From assembly GCA_016709545.1 (NCBI GenBank), contig JADJMO010000002.1:62001-126000 (forward strand): a DNA stretch of 64,000 nucleotides, given 5' to 3'. Every line of letters starts with the position of its first letter. The stretch's first letter is position 1. Shown piece by piece: positions 29,602-40,155 of the stretch. Origin of the DNA: Myxococcales bacterium (GTDB lineage: Bacteria > Myxococcota_A > Polyangia > Polyangiales > JADJMO01). A program made the position numbers and the translations under genes. A model generated the notes under the pieces. That model had not been told where the DNA came from. It searched no databases and was given only the letters and a program-made list of their open reading frames with translations.

Positions 29602-30765
29602 TCACTTTCGCGTGACTTCGAAGCGGTCGATCTCGACACCCGCCAGGTTCTTGAAGTAGCCGCGCGCCTTCTTCGGGTCGCCATCGACGTGGAACGTGAG
29701 GAACGTGGCTCCAAAGCCGAGCTTGAAGCCCGCGGGCTTGGTGCCGTTGGTGAACCAGGCGTTGTTGGCGTAGTAGGCGGCCCACCACGTGTCGGTGGCG
29801 TGGCCCGCCTCGAAGTCGCGCACCTCGACGCCCCCGAGCCCCGAGACGATCACGAACGTGGACCCAGGGTTCGTGCCGCTCGCCGGTTGCACGACCATCT
29901 GGTCGAACGGGCCCGTCGCTCCGTACGCCTTGGCCTTGTCCCCGAGCGCCGTCAGGGTCTTGGTCCGCGCGTAGCTGTGCTCGTGGCCGGTCCAGACCAT
30001 CGCGCCCTGCGCCTGACAGATCTGGTAGGCCTTCCACCCGACCTCGTCGCCCTTGCCGCCGATCTGCATGTCGTGCTGGTTCTTGTGCCAGAGGCACACG
30101 CGCCACGTGGAGGCGTCCTTGGCGAGCGCGTCCTGCAGATACGTCTCGTGGCCGGTACCCATCGTGCCGACGCCGCTCGTGACGAAGAAGAGGCCACGCC
30201 ACTTGCACGAGGCGCGGCTGCCGTATTCGCCCGTGCAGCTCGCGTCGGGGATCTTGGCGAGCCGCGCGTCGATCTTGGTCTTGTACCCGCTCCACGCGGC
30301 GACGTCGTGGTTGCCGACGACGGCGAACACGGGGAAGTCGGTGCCCACGCCCTTGTCGAGGTTGGCCGCGAAGTTGGTGGGGCTGTCGCCGTAGTCGTAG
30401 TCGCCGAGGATGAAGATGGCCTGCGCGCCCTCCTTCTTGGCGAGCGCCATGACGGCCACGGTGTTGGCGTTGTTGCCCTGATCGCCGACGAACGCGACCT
30501 TGAGGTTCGGCGGGGTGTCGCCCGGCGCCGGGCCGCCATCGGCGTCGGTGCCCACGCCCGAGCCGGTGTCGCTGGTGTCCGCGGGCGTCACGTCGCCCGG
30601 GCTCACGTCGGGCGAAGGGGCGTCGGGCGACAGGGCGTCGAGCGCCGCGTCGATCAGGGTCTCCTCGGCGGCGGCGTCGACCTCCGGACTCGACTCGGAG
30701 TTGCCGCTGCACGCGGCGCCGAGCGAGCCCACGACGAGGACGAGGAGGGGGAGGGCACGAGCCAT
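29602..30765 (-). CDS. calcineurin-like metallophosphoesterase lipoprotein
   Basis: The protein has 387 residues with lipobox SLGAAC (Cys near 20). An Asp/Pro/Ser/Thr-rich linker runs to about residue 85. The metallophosphoesterase domain follows: VAFVGDQGNN (first metal motif D-x-x), FILGDYDYGD (G-D-x-x-D), FAVVGNHDV (G-N-H-D), a His in VCLWHKNQHDMQ, and VWTGHEHSYART (G-H-x-H). It resembles purple-acid-phosphatase-like or alkaline phosphatase D-like secreted enzymes, releasing phosphate outside the cytoplasm. TATCCT at 30772-30777 lies six bases before the ATG, consistent with a leaderless start. It may follow from its own promoter rather than from the fadD-like gene, 104 bp away. Confidence 0.88.
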   Translation of the reverse strand: MARALPLLVLVVGSLGAACSGNSESSPEVDAAAEETLIDAALDALSPDAPSPDVSPGDVTPADTSDTGSGVGTDADGGPAPGDTPPNLKVAFVGDQGNNANTVAVMALAKKEGAQAIFILGDYDYGDSPTNFAANLDKGVGTDFPVFAVVGNHDVAAWSGYKTKIDARLAKIPDASCTGEYGSRASCKWRGLFFVTSGVGTMGTGHETYLQDALAKDASTWRVCLWHKNQHDMQIGGKGDEVGWKAYQICQAQGAMVWTGHEHSYARTKTLTALGDKAKAYGATGPFDQMVVQPASGTNPGSTFVIVSGLGGVEVRDFEAGHATDTWWAAYYANNAWFTNGTKPAGFKLGFGATFLTFHVDGDPKKARGYFKNLAGVEIDRFEVTRK

Positions 30766-30869
30766 CCCCGGAGGATACCGATCGCGATCGCTCTGGGCGC
30801 GGTCATTCCGTCCGCGCGTGACGTCCGACAGCCGAGGAGCACTTCGGACACGCGTGCGTGACCGCGCCG

Positions 30870-32675
<1,806 letters not shown>

Positions 32676-32734
32676 GGCGTGCTCCTCGGGCCCTAGATCC
32701 CCAGCCCGGCGAATGGAGGCCGGACGCTACCACG

Positions 32735-33715
32735 TCACCCGCCGAGCGCGCGTGCCTGGAAGAGCAGCATCTCGAGGCTCCCCGGGCCCCGCAGGAACGG
32801 CTGATCGTGCGGTCCTTTCGCCACGCGCAGCACGTGCGGGACCGCCCGTTTGTTCAGTCCGGCGGAGAGCTGCTCGACCGGTCCGCGGAACACGTCCTGG
32901 TCGCTGGTCAAGAGGTGGAGCGGACGCTTGCCCGCGGCGGCGAAGGCCTTCGCGAGCCGCGCGCCGTACGGGGAATCGCCCGACACCGCGGCCTGCACGC
33001 ACCCGATCGACGCGAGCTCCGCCGTGCGGCGCACCCCGACGCCGAGCGAGACCCAGCCCCCGAGCGAGACCCCGTCGATGCCGAGCGTGGCGTTGACCGG
33101 GCACGTGTTGCGCACACGCGGGATCAGCTTCTCGAACAGCCAGGTCGTGTACGCGTCCACGATGGCCTCGGGGTCGCCCTTCCAGATGTTCGGCGTGTAG
33201 GGGCACACGACGACCATGCCCCCGAACGGCCGGGCGGCGAGCTCGGCGCGGATCTCGGCCACGCGCGTCTCGGTGGCCATCTTGCCCAGCGAGGCCACGC
33301 TGATGGTGTCGGGCGCGCGTGCGTGGGCGTACCCCTCGTGCACGCCGTAGCGCTCCACCCAGGCCCACGCGCCCATCTTGTCGTCGACGGTCTCGCCGAG
33401 GCCGTGCAGCGCGACGAGCATCGGCACCCGCGCGTGCTTGTCCAGGTGTCGCGGCACGAGCACCACCGCGCGGTGGAACGGCGCGGGGAGGATCCACTCG
33501 TGCGCGGAGAGCTCGCCGTTCGCGAGGAGCTTCACCGGCGTGTCGGTCGGGTAGGGCGGGGGCTCGGGCTCGATCGAGGCCACAGGCGCCGCGCTGCTCG
33601 CGCCCGTGCTCGCGTAGGGCGTCGGGCGCTCCTCGCTCACGCCGGGGGCAGGGAGCGCCTTCGGCCGGCATGCGGGCAGGGCGAGCAGGGTCGCGAGCGC
33701 GCGTCTCCGGTCCAC
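32735..33715 (-). CDS. alpha/beta-hydrolase fold lipoprotein (esterase-like)
   Basis: The protein has 326 residues and a GTG start. A twin-Arg-containing signal (RRRALATLLALPAC) gives a lipoprotein with Cys near 16. After a Pro-rich linker comes a PHB-depolymerase/esterase-like alpha/beta hydrolase: MLVALHGLGETVDD near 100 (oxyanion H-G), GIDGVSLGGWVSLG near 205 (G-x-S-x-G nucleophile), HLLTSDQD near 260 (Asp) and GPHDQPFLRGPG near 300 (catalytic His). The substrate is unknown. TAGACT at 33722-33727 lies six bases upstream of the GTG, another leaderless-type arrangement. It follows the ABC-F gene by 14 bp on the same strand. Confidence 0.85.
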   Translation of the reverse strand: MDRRRALATLLALPACRPKALPAPGVSEERPTPYASTGASSAAPVASIEPEPPPYPTDTPVKLLANGELSAHEWILPAPFHRAVVLVPRHLDKHARVPMLVALHGLGETVDDKMGAWAWVERYGVHEGYAHARAPDTISVASLGKMATETRVAEIRAELAARPFGGMVVVCPYTPNIWKGDPEAIVDAYTTWLFEKLIPRVRNTCPVNATLGIDGVSLGGWVSLGVGVRRTAELASIGCVQAAVSGDSPYGARLAKAFAAAGKRPLHLLTSDQDVFRGPVEQLSAGLNKRAVPHVLRVAKGPHDQPFLRGPGSLEMLLFQARALGG

Positions 33716-33729
33716 CCGGAGAGTCTACG

Positions 33730-35367
33730 CTACCGACCCGGGCGGACCGACTTCTTGGGGGCCGGGCCGCCGTACGTCTCGAGGTACTGGTCGTAGGTGC
33801 CGCGGAAATCGATCAGGCCGTTGGGCGTGAACGCGAACAGCCGCGTCGCGAACGTGCTGACGAGCTCGCGGTCGTGGGTGACCACGAACGCGGTGCCCTC
33901 GTAGCGCTCGAGCGCCTGTCCGAGCGCCACGATCGACTCGAGGTCGAGGTGGTTGGTGGGCTCGTCGAGCACGAGCACGTTGTCGCGGGTGAGCATGAGC
34001 TTCGCGAAGATGAGGCGCACCGCCTCGCCGCCCGAGAGCGCCTTGGTGGGCTTGAGGCCCTCGTCGCCGGTGAACAGCATCTTGCCGAGCAGGCTGCGCA
34101 CGTCGGAGAGCGTGGCGCTGCCGTCGAACGTGTAGAGCCACTCGTTGACGGTGGTGTTGTCCGGGATGCCGTCGCGGTGGTCCTGGGCGAGGTAGCCGAT
34201 CGACACCTGGTGGCCCCAGATCAGCTTCCCGGCATCGGGGGCGATCTCGCCGACCAGCATCTTGCAGAGGGTGGTCTTGCCGACGCCGTTGGGGCCGATG
34301 ATGGCCACCTTCTCGCCCTTGGTGACCAGCGCGTTGAAGTCGCGGGACACCACGAGCTCGCCGCCGCCGTCGTGCTCCGGCAGGTCCCAGTGCTTGCCGA
34401 GGTGCTCGATGGTGAGGGTCTGCTTGCCCGAGGGCTTCTTGACCGCGATCTGGATGAACGGCCGCGCGATGTTCGACTTCTTGAGGTCGGTGAGGGCGAG
34501 CTTGTCGATCTGCTTCTTGCGGCTCTGCACCTGCGAGGCGCGCGTGCCGGCGCCGAACTTGGCGACGAACTCCTGGAGCTGGAGGATCTTCTTGCCGCGC
34601 TCGGCGTTCTCCTGCTCGACCCGCGAGCGCACCGCGCTCTTGGCCATGACCATCTCGTCGTAGCCGCCCGGGTAGACGATGATGGTCTCGTAGTCGATGT
34701 CGGCGATGTGGGTGCAGATCGCGTTGAGGAAGTGCCGGTCGTGGGAGATGGTGACCAGCACGCCCTGGTACTCCTCGAGGAACCGCTCGAGCCAGCGGAT
34801 CGAGTCGAGGTCGAGGTTGTTGGTGGGCTCGTCGAGCAGCAGCGCCTCGGGCTTGCCGAACAGCGCCTGCGCGAGCAGCACGCGCAGCCTGAGGCCGCCC
34901 GCGAGCTCCTTCATGAGGCGCGCGTGCTGGCTGTCGGCGATGCCGAGGCCCACGAGCAGCGCGGCGGCCTCGCTGTCGGCGACGTAGCCGTCCTCCTCGG
35001 CGACCACGCCCTCGAGCTCGCCGAGGCGCTCACCCTCCTCGTCGGAGATGTGCTCCTTGGCGAGGATGTGCTCCTTCTCCTGCATCGCGGCCCAGAGGCG
35101 CTTGTTGCCCATGAGCACCACGTCGAGGACCCGGGACTCCTCGAAGGCGAACTGGTCCTGGCGGAGCACCGAGGTCTTGTCGGGGCGCGAGATCGACCCC
35201 GTGTCCGGGTCGAGGTCGCCCGCGAGGATCTTCATGAACGTGGACTTGCCGGCGCCGTTGGGCCCGGTGAGGCCGTAGCGCCGCCCGTCGCTGAAGCTGA
35301 CGTTCACGTCCTCGAAGAGACGCTTGCTGCCGTAGGCCTTGGTGACGCCGTTGACCGAGATCTGCAT
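33730..35367 (-). CDS. ybiT: ABC-F family ATPase, YbiT type
   Basis: The protein has 545 residues with two tandem ABC domains. Domain 1 has GPNGAGKSTFMKIL near 38, a degenerate signature (LAGGLRLRVLLAQAL) and LLLDEPTNNLDLDSIRWLE. The linker runs from about 240 to 310, and domain 2 has GPNGVGKTTLCKML near 350, LSGGEAVRL and LVLDEPTNHLDLES. The N-terminal domain follows E. coli YbiT very closely (for example LRQDQFAFEE, YGLTGPNG and TISHDRHFLNAICTH). ABC-F proteins bind the ribosomal E site and modulate translation; YbiT's exact role is not settled. This is the best-conserved gene in its neighbourhood and shows no frame damage. Confidence 0.95.
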   Translation of the reverse strand: MQISVNGVTKAYGSKRLFEDVNVSFSDGRRYGLTGPNGAGKSTFMKILAGDLDPDTGSISRPDKTSVLRQDQFAFEESRVLDVVLMGNKRLWAAMQEKEHILAKEHISDEEGERLGELEGVVAEEDGYVADSEAAALLVGLGIADSQHARLMKELAGGLRLRVLLAQALFGKPEALLLDEPTNNLDLDSIRWLERFLEEYQGVLVTISHDRHFLNAICTHIADIDYETIIVYPGGYDEMVMAKSAVRSRVEQENAERGKKILQLQEFVAKFGAGTRASQVQSRKKQIDKLALTDLKKSNIARPFIQIAVKKPSGKQTLTIEHLGKHWDLPEHDGGGELVVSRDFNALVTKGEKVAIIGPNGVGKTTLCKMLVGEIAPDAGKLIWGHQVSIGYLAQDHRDGIPDNTTVNEWLYTFDGSATLSDVRSLLGKMLFTGDEGLKPTKALSGGEAVRLIFAKLMLTRDNVLVLDEPTNHLDLESIVALGQALERYEGTAFVVTHDRELVSTFATRLFAFTPNGLIDFRGTYDQYLETYGGPAPKKSVRPGR

Positions 35368-35397
35368 GGGGGACCGGCGCGTCTAGCACGCCGGCCT

Positions 35398-35889
35398 CTA
35401 GAGCGCGCCCCCCTGCGAGAGCTCCACGCCGTACTGGGTGCAGCTCGGGACCTCGAAGCTCTTGACCTCGGTCAGCTTCTCGATCGGGCCCTCCCCCGCC
35501 CGCCGGTAGCGCCGCAGCACGAGCTTTCCGGGGCTGTCCACCACCAGGGCGGCGAACTCGGTCTTGCCGTTGGCCGCGCAGGCGAGCTCGGTCACCTTGA
35601 GCCCCGCCGGGGCCTGCTCCGGCACCGTGCCCACCTCGAGCATCTTGCAGAGCCCCAGGATCTCGCCGAGATCGACCGCGTCGGCCATCGCGCCCTTGAG
35701 GAGCAGCTTGACCTGCGCGCGCGGCGGGTCGTCGTCCATCGAGCCGTGCTTGACCTCCCAGGTCAAGTCCAGGTGGGGCCGGTTGGTGGGGGTCAGCGTG
35801 GCGCAGGCGGCACCCGAGCCGGCGCCACCGCCGCAGCCGAGCAGAGGGAGGACTGTCAGCAATGGCAGGAGCAGGGCGCGCAGGTTCAA
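35398..35889 (-). CDS. lipoprotein of unknown function
   Basis: The protein has 163 residues with signal and lipobox VLPLLGCGGG (Cys at about 19). The mature part has a few strand-like segments (HLDLTWEVKHGS and AQVKLLLKGAM) and three further Cys (LGLCKML, ELACAANG and VPSCTQYG). No family is recognised. Its ATG lies in a 4 bp overlap with the stop of the upstream 5'-nucleotidase gene, so the two are translationally coupled. It may be an accessory of that periplasmic enzyme (inference). Confidence 0.78.
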   Translation of the reverse strand: MNLRALLLPLLTVLPLLGCGGGAGSGAACATLTPTNRPHLDLTWEVKHGSMDDDPPRAQVKLLLKGAMADAVDLGEILGLCKMLEVGTVPEQAPAGLKVTELACAANGKTEFAALVVDSPGKLVLRRYRRAGEGPIEKLTEVKSFEVPSCTQYGVELSQGGAL

Positions 35890-37628
35890 GGCTTCACCTC
35901 GATGGTCAGGTCTGGGTGGGGTCCGTCACAGGTCTTGTCGCGGGCGAGCAGGGTGCGGAAGGCGTCGCGGAGGCGGGTCTGCGAGCTCGTGGTGGCAGAG
36001 CACGTCACTCCGTCGAGGAACCCGTCGCCGCCCCACAGCAAGAAGTCGGGCATGGCGACGACCACCTTGTCGGTCTCGGCGTCGGCGCCGGGCACGGTCA
36101 GCTTCTCGAGCGTCAGCAGGCCCTTGGCGTCACGCTTCAAGGCGAGCCTGGCGCCCGCGAACCCGAACGGGAACCGCTCGGCCACCGACGCCTTGCGCAG
36201 CACGTTGGAGAGCATCTTGGCGAGGCCGGCGCGCGTGGTGGTGCAGGTGGCGACCGCGTTCTCGAAGGGCAGCGCGGCGAAGAGGTCGCGGTAGCGGACG
36301 ACGCTGGGGCCGAGCGGCGCGCGCACGCCGCCGGAGTTCATCACCGCGACGACGGGGACCTTCTCTGGCAACGCGCCCCCGTCGGTCGCGTGCTCGCGGA
36401 TGGCGACGGCGACCGCGTGGGTGAACGCGCTCCCGTCCAGGCGCTGGGGAAAACAAGCCTTGGCGAGGGTGGCGACGCTGGTCTCGGCTTCGGCCGCCAC
36501 CTTGGCCTGGAACGGCGCGACCACCGCGGCCACGTCCTTGCCGAGCGCCGACCGCGGTGGGTCGTGGGCCACGGCGATGCGGCGCTCGATGGAGGCGAGC
36601 GCGACCTTCTTGGTGGCCGGGTCCACGCAGAACCGGCTCCGCGCGACGCCGACGCCGTGCTCGCTGGTGGAGACGATCGGCACGCCGCGCGCGCGACCGA
36701 GGAGCCAGGCGTGGCGGTGACCGGCGATGACGAGGTCGGGGAGGTCGGGGCCTAGCTCGCCGAGCAGCGTGTCGATCTCGCCCTTGCCCGCGGCCTTGTC
36801 GAGCGCCTGGGGCAGCTCGCCCTCGAGGCTCGCGTGGGCGAGCAGCACCACGGGGGAGGCGCCCTGCGTGCGGAGGAGCCGGATGCTCGCGGCGATGCTG
36901 CCGCCCGCGTTGGTGGCGAAGTCGAGCCCCACGACGTTGGGCTTGATGGTGGTCTTCGGGGTCTCGAGCGTGGTGTAGCCGACGACGCCGACCTTGAACC
37001 CGTCGCGCTCGACGGTGGTCGAGGGCGAGTGGTGCGGCCACGCGATCGCGCCGCCGCCCTCGCGGTGCAGGTTCGCGGACAGGAACGGGAAGCGGGCCGC
37101 GGCGAGGCGCGCGAGCAACGCGCCGCGGGGCCCCTTGTCGCCCGCGCGATCGTCGAGGCCGGGCGCCGCGATGACCGCGCCGTACCCGACCGGGCCGAAG
37201 TCGAACTCGTGGTTGCCGAGGGCGGCCGCGTCGACGCCGAGCACGTTGTACGCGGCGATGATCGGCTCGCCCTCCGCGAGCGTGGTCTCGAGCGGCCCCG
37301 TGAACAGATCGCCCGCGTCGAGCACGAACGTGGCGTCGTGGGTGGCGCGCACGTCGGCGACCACGTCGGCCACCGCGACGACCCCGCCCGCCGGCAGCTT
37401 GCCGGTCTGGACGTAGCTCTCGTCAGGGCCGAGCTGCCCGTGCATGTCGTTCCACGAGACGATCGACACGCACTTCTCCGCGAGCCCCGCCGACCCCATG
37501 GTCTTGGGCGTAGGCGCGGTGCCGATCCTCCGCCTGCATCCGGTCTCGGCGCAAAGGGACGCAGAGCCCAGGAGCAAGGCCCAACCAACTGCGAAGACGC
37601 GACGCAGCACGCGCGCAGCACTGTACAC
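35886..37628 (-). CDS. exported 5'-nucleotidase / UshA-like metallophosphatase
   Basis: The protein has up to 580 residues. A signal peptide (VFAVGWALLLGSASLC) is followed by a calcineurin-like domain: SIVSWNDMHGQLGPD near 55, VLDAGDLFTGPL near 103, ALGNHEFDFGPVGYG near 135, and LVIAGHRHAWLLGRARG near 285. A C-terminal 5'-nucleotidase substrate-binding domain follows, with AVMNSGGVRAPLGP near 435 and a final LLWGGDGFLDGV. These enzymes hydrolyse extracellular nucleotides or UDP-sugars. The listed GTG (37628) overlaps a TACAGT hexamer, so a GTG at 37610 nine bases further in is an attractive alternative start. The gene is coupled to the downstream lipoprotein and diverges from lpd. Confidence 0.9.
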   Translation of the reverse strand: MYSAARVLRRVFAVGWALLLGSASLCAETGCRRRIGTAPTPKTMGSAGLAEKCVSIVSWNDMHGQLGPDESYVQTGKLPAGGVVAVADVVADVRATHDATFVLDAGDLFTGPLETTLAEGEPIIAAYNVLGVDAAALGNHEFDFGPVGYGAVIAAPGLDDRAGDKGPRGALLARLAAARFPFLSANLHREGGGAIAWPHHSPSTTVERDGFKVGVVGYTTLETPKTTIKPNVVGLDFATNAGGSIAASIRLLRTQGASPVVLLAHASLEGELPQALDKAAGKGEIDTLLGELGPDLPDLVIAGHRHAWLLGRARGVPIVSTSEHGVGVARSRFCVDPATKKVALASIERRIAVAHDPPRSALGKDVAAVVAPFQAKVAAEAETSVATLAKACFPQRLDGSAFTHAVAVAIREHATDGGALPEKVPVVAVMNSGGVRAPLGPSVVRYRDLFAALPFENAVATCTTTRAGLAKMLSNVLRKASVAERFPFGFAGARLALKRDAKGLLTLEKLTVPGADAETDKVVVAMPDFLLWGGDGFLDGVTCSATTSSQTRLRDAFRTLLARDKTCDGPHPDLTIEVKP

Positions 37629-37660
37629 GTCGTGCGGTCTTCGTGATACGGGGCGTGTCC

Positions 37661-39070
37661 ATGGCGAAGAGCTACGACGTGGTGGTCATCGGTGGGGGTC
37701 CTGGTGGGTACAGCTGCGCGATCCGCTGCGCACAGCTCAAGCTCAAGACGCTCTGCGTCGAGAAGGACGAGCTGGGCGGCGTGTGCCTCAACTGGGGCTG
37801 CATCCCGAGCAAGGCGCTCATCTCCGCCGCGCACACCTGGCACAACTTCCACACCGCGGGCGACATGGGCATCATCGTCGGCGCCAAGCCGACCCTCGAC
37901 GCGCCCAAGATGCAGGCGTGGAAGAACGGCATCGTCAAGAAGCTCACCGGCGGCGTGCGCGGCCTGCTCAAGGGCAATGGCGCGGAGATCGCCGCTGGCA
38001 CCGCCGTCATCACCGGCAAGAACACCGTCGAGATCACCGATCGCGAAGGCAAGAAGGAGACGGTCGAGGCGAAGAACATCATCGTCGCCACCGGCTCCAC
38101 CACGATCGAGATCCCCACCTTCAAGTTCGACGGCAAGACCATCATCGGCGCGAAGGAGGCGGTGTCGCTCGACGCGATCCCGAAGCGCCTGCTGGTCATC
38201 GGCGGCGGCGTCATCGGCCTCGAGCTCGGGTGCGTCTACCAGAGCTTCGGCGCCGAGCTCACGGTGGTCGAGGCCACCCCCACGCTGCTCCCCGGCACCG
38301 ACCCGGACTGCGTCGCCGTGCTCGAGCGCCGCATGACCAAGCGCGGCGCCAAGATCTTCAAGAGCGCCAAGGCCATGGGCTACGAGCGCACGGCCACGGG
38401 CATCTCCGTGAAGCTCGACGTCGGCGGCGGCAAGACCGAGTCGGTCGAGACCGACGTGGTGCTCGTCGCGGTGGGCATGCGCCCGCACAGCAAGGGGCTC
38501 GGCCTCGAGACGATCGGCGTGAAGATCGACGAGCGCGGCTTCGTGCCGACCGACACGTACTGCCGCACCAACGTCCCCAACGTCTACGCCATCGGCGACG
38601 TGAGCGGCGCGCCGCTCCTCGCCCACAAGGCGGTCAAGGAGGGCGTCATCGCGGCCGAGGTCGTCGCCGGCCACAAGGCGGCCAAGGACTGGGTCGCCAT
38701 CCCCGGCGCCATCTTCACCGACCCGGAGATCGCCGCGGTCGGCATGACCGAGGAGCAGGCCAAGGCCAAGGGCATCACGGTCAAGGTCGGCAAGATGCCG
38801 TTCGCCGCGAGCGGCCGCGCGATGGCGGTCCGCGAGACCGACGGCTTCGTCAAGACGGTGACCGACGCCAAGACCGGTCAGGTGCTCGGCATGCACATCG
38901 TCGGACCGAGCGCGTCCGATCTCATCAGCGAGGGCTCCCTCGCCCTCGAGATGGCCGCCTTCGCCGAGGACATCGCGCTCACGATCCACCCCCACCCCAC
39001 GCTGGGCGAGGCCGTGATGATCTCCGCCGAGCACGCCCTCGGCCACGCCATCGACATCATGAACAAGTGA
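37661..39070 (+). CDS. lpdA: dihydrolipoyl dehydrogenase
   Basis: The protein has 469 residues. FAD site VVVIGGGPGGYSCAIRC is at residues 7-23, the redox-active disulfide is in GGVCLNWGCIPSK near 40, NAD-binding LVIGGGVIGLELGCVY lies near 180, the FAD Asp is in YAIGDVSG near 312, and the dimer-interface catalytic His-Glu is in TIHPHPTLGEA near 446. It is the E3 component of 2-oxoacid dehydrogenase or glycine cleavage complexes; no E1 or E2 gene is adjacent. The ATG at 37661 is preferred over the GTG at 37643 because it aligns with the family's start and has GGGG eight bases upstream. The gene is followed by the REP-like cluster. Confidence 0.96.
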   Translation: MAKSYDVVVIGGGPGGYSCAIRCAQLKLKTLCVEKDELGGVCLNWGCIPSKALISAAHTWHNFHTAGDMGIIVGAKPTLDAPKMQAWKNGIVKKLTGGVRGLLKGNGAEIAAGTAVITGKNTVEITDREGKKETVEAKNIIVATGSTTIEIPTFKFDGKTIIGAKEAVSLDAIPKRLLVIGGGVIGLELGCVYQSFGAELTVVEATPTLLPGTDPDCVAVLERRMTKRGAKIFKSAKAMGYERTATGISVKLDVGGGKTESVETDVVLVAVGMRPHSKGLGLETIGVKIDERGFVPTDTYCRTNVPNVYAIGDVSGAPLLAHKAVKEGVIAAEVVAGHKAAKDWVAIPGAIFTDPEIAAVGMTEEQAKAKGITVKVGKMPFAASGRAMAVRETDGFVKTVTDAKTGQVLGMHIVGPSASDLISEGSLALEMAAFAEDIALTIHPHPTLGEAVMISAEHALGHAIDIMNK

Positions 39071-39103
39071 ACCAGCAAGCAGAGCCACTCGAGGCGTGTC
39101 GAA

Positions 39104-39314
39104 GAATGCCCCCGGGCTGAAAGCCCGGGGCACCGACGGCCGCTGAAGCCCGGGGCATCGACCCCGGGCTCGACGTCACGCTGGACTGGCTGAACTCCTT
39201 CGGCCGGTCCATTGCAGCGCGATGTCCAGCCAGTGATTTGGGACGTGAAGCCCGGGGTGTGAGGCCCCGGGCTTGCAACGTCGTCGGTGCCCCGGGCTTC
39301 AGCCCGGGGCATTC
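39104..39314. repeat. REP-like palindrome cluster bounded by a 33-35 bp inverted repeat
   Basis: Four hairpins built on the same core (AAGCCCGGGG / CCCCGGGCTT) lie at about 39109-39131, 39147-39170, 39248-39274 and 39289-39310. The outermost pair, with flanks GAATGCC and CACCGACG, forms a near-perfect inverted repeat (39104-39138 against 39282-39314), with two one-base insertions in the left copy. A less regular middle section contains CTGGACTGGCT and GTCCAGCCAG. The element sits between the convergent lpd and phzF-like genes and could work as a bidirectional terminator. Nested symmetric REP hairpins of this kind are typical of BIME/MITE elements mobilised by RAYT (TnpA-REP) transposases. No transposase is in the window. 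Confidence 0.8.
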
Positions 39315-39326
39315 ATCGACAGGCCT

Positions 39327-40106
39327 TCACTCCACGGTGATCTGGCCCTCCAGGTAGAGCACCGCGTGGCCGGCGATGGTCACGCGGTCGCCCACGAGCG
39401 CCACCTCGAGCTCGCCGCCGCGCGCCGACACCTGTCGCGCCTGCATGCGCGTCTTGCCGAGGCGCTCCGCCCAGAACGGCGTCAGCGTGCAGTGCGCCGA
39501 GCCCGTCACCGGGTCCTCGTCGATGCCGTGCGCTGGCGTGAAGAAGCGCGAGACGAAGTCCACGTCGGTGCCGCGCGCGGTGACGATCACCCCGCGGTCG
39601 AGCCGGCCCAGCGTTCGAGCGTCGGGGCGCACCGCGCGTACCGCGGCCTCGTCGTCGAGCACCACCAGGTACTCGACCGCGCAGTGCACCTCGCGCGGGG
39701 TCACGCCGAGCCCGTCGAGGAGATCGGCGGGCGCGGCGCAGGGTTTTGCGGGTCGGGTCGGGAAGTCGAGCTCGAGCCGCCGGTCGTCGAGGCGCCGCAC
39801 CGTCAGCGGACCGCTCCGACTCGCGAAGTCGATCCGGTCGCCCACGTGGCCGAGCTTCTCGAAGATCACCCACGCGCTCGCGAGCGTCGCGTGGCCGCAG
39901 AGGTCGACCTCGACCAGCGGCGTGAACCAGCGGATGCGGTAGCCCTCGCCCTCGCGCACCAGGAACGCGGTCTCGGCGAGGTTGTTCTCGGCGGCGATCG
40001 CCTGCAGCGTCGCGTCGGGCAAGAACGCCGGCAGAGGGCAGACCGCGGCCGGATTGCCGGCGAACCGGCGCCGCGTGAACGCATCGACCTGGTAGAGCGG
40101 GATCAT
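39327..40106 (-). CDS. PhzF family isomerase-like protein
   Basis: The protein has 259 residues, the usual length. It starts IPLYQVDAFTRRRFAGNPAAV. The catalytic Glu45 lies in AENNLAETAFLV, and the family motifs IRWFTPLVEVDLCGHATLA (D-x-C-G-H-A-T) near 58 and GIDEDPVTGSAHCTL near 195 (D-P-V-T-G-S-A-H) are present. Members have the diaminopimelate-epimerase fold. PhzF itself isomerises a phenazine intermediate, but most homologues outside phenazine clusters have unknown substrates, and no other phenazine gene is here. It diverges from the MocR regulator with 49 bp between starts, so that regulator may control it. TAGAGT at 40119-40124 is a possible -10. Confidence 0.93.
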   Translation of the reverse strand: MIPLYQVDAFTRRRFAGNPAAVCPLPAFLPDATLQAIAAENNLAETAFLVREGEGYRIRWFTPLVEVDLCGHATLASAWVIFEKLGHVGDRIDFASRSGPLTVRRLDDRRLELDFPTRPAKPCAAPADLLDGLGVTPREVHCAVEYLVVLDDEAAVRAVRPDARTLGRLDRGVIVTARGTDVDFVSRFFTPAHGIDEDPVTGSAHCTLTPFWAERLGKTRMQARQVSARGGELEVALVGDRVTIAGHAVLYLEGQITVE

Positions 40107-40155
40107 GGTGGTCCATGCACTCTAGAGCGCGAACGGCTGTTACGCTGGACCAGTC

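Noticed and set aside
39071..39326. CRISPR-like repeats between lpd and the PhzF gene
   Set aside because: The repeated units are palindromic hairpins in alternating orientation with unequal gaps, not direct repeats with regular spacers.
39327..40106. Phenazine biosynthesis
   Set aside because: Only a PhzF-family protein is present; PhzA, B, D, E and G are absent and most PhzF homologues are unrelated to phenazines.
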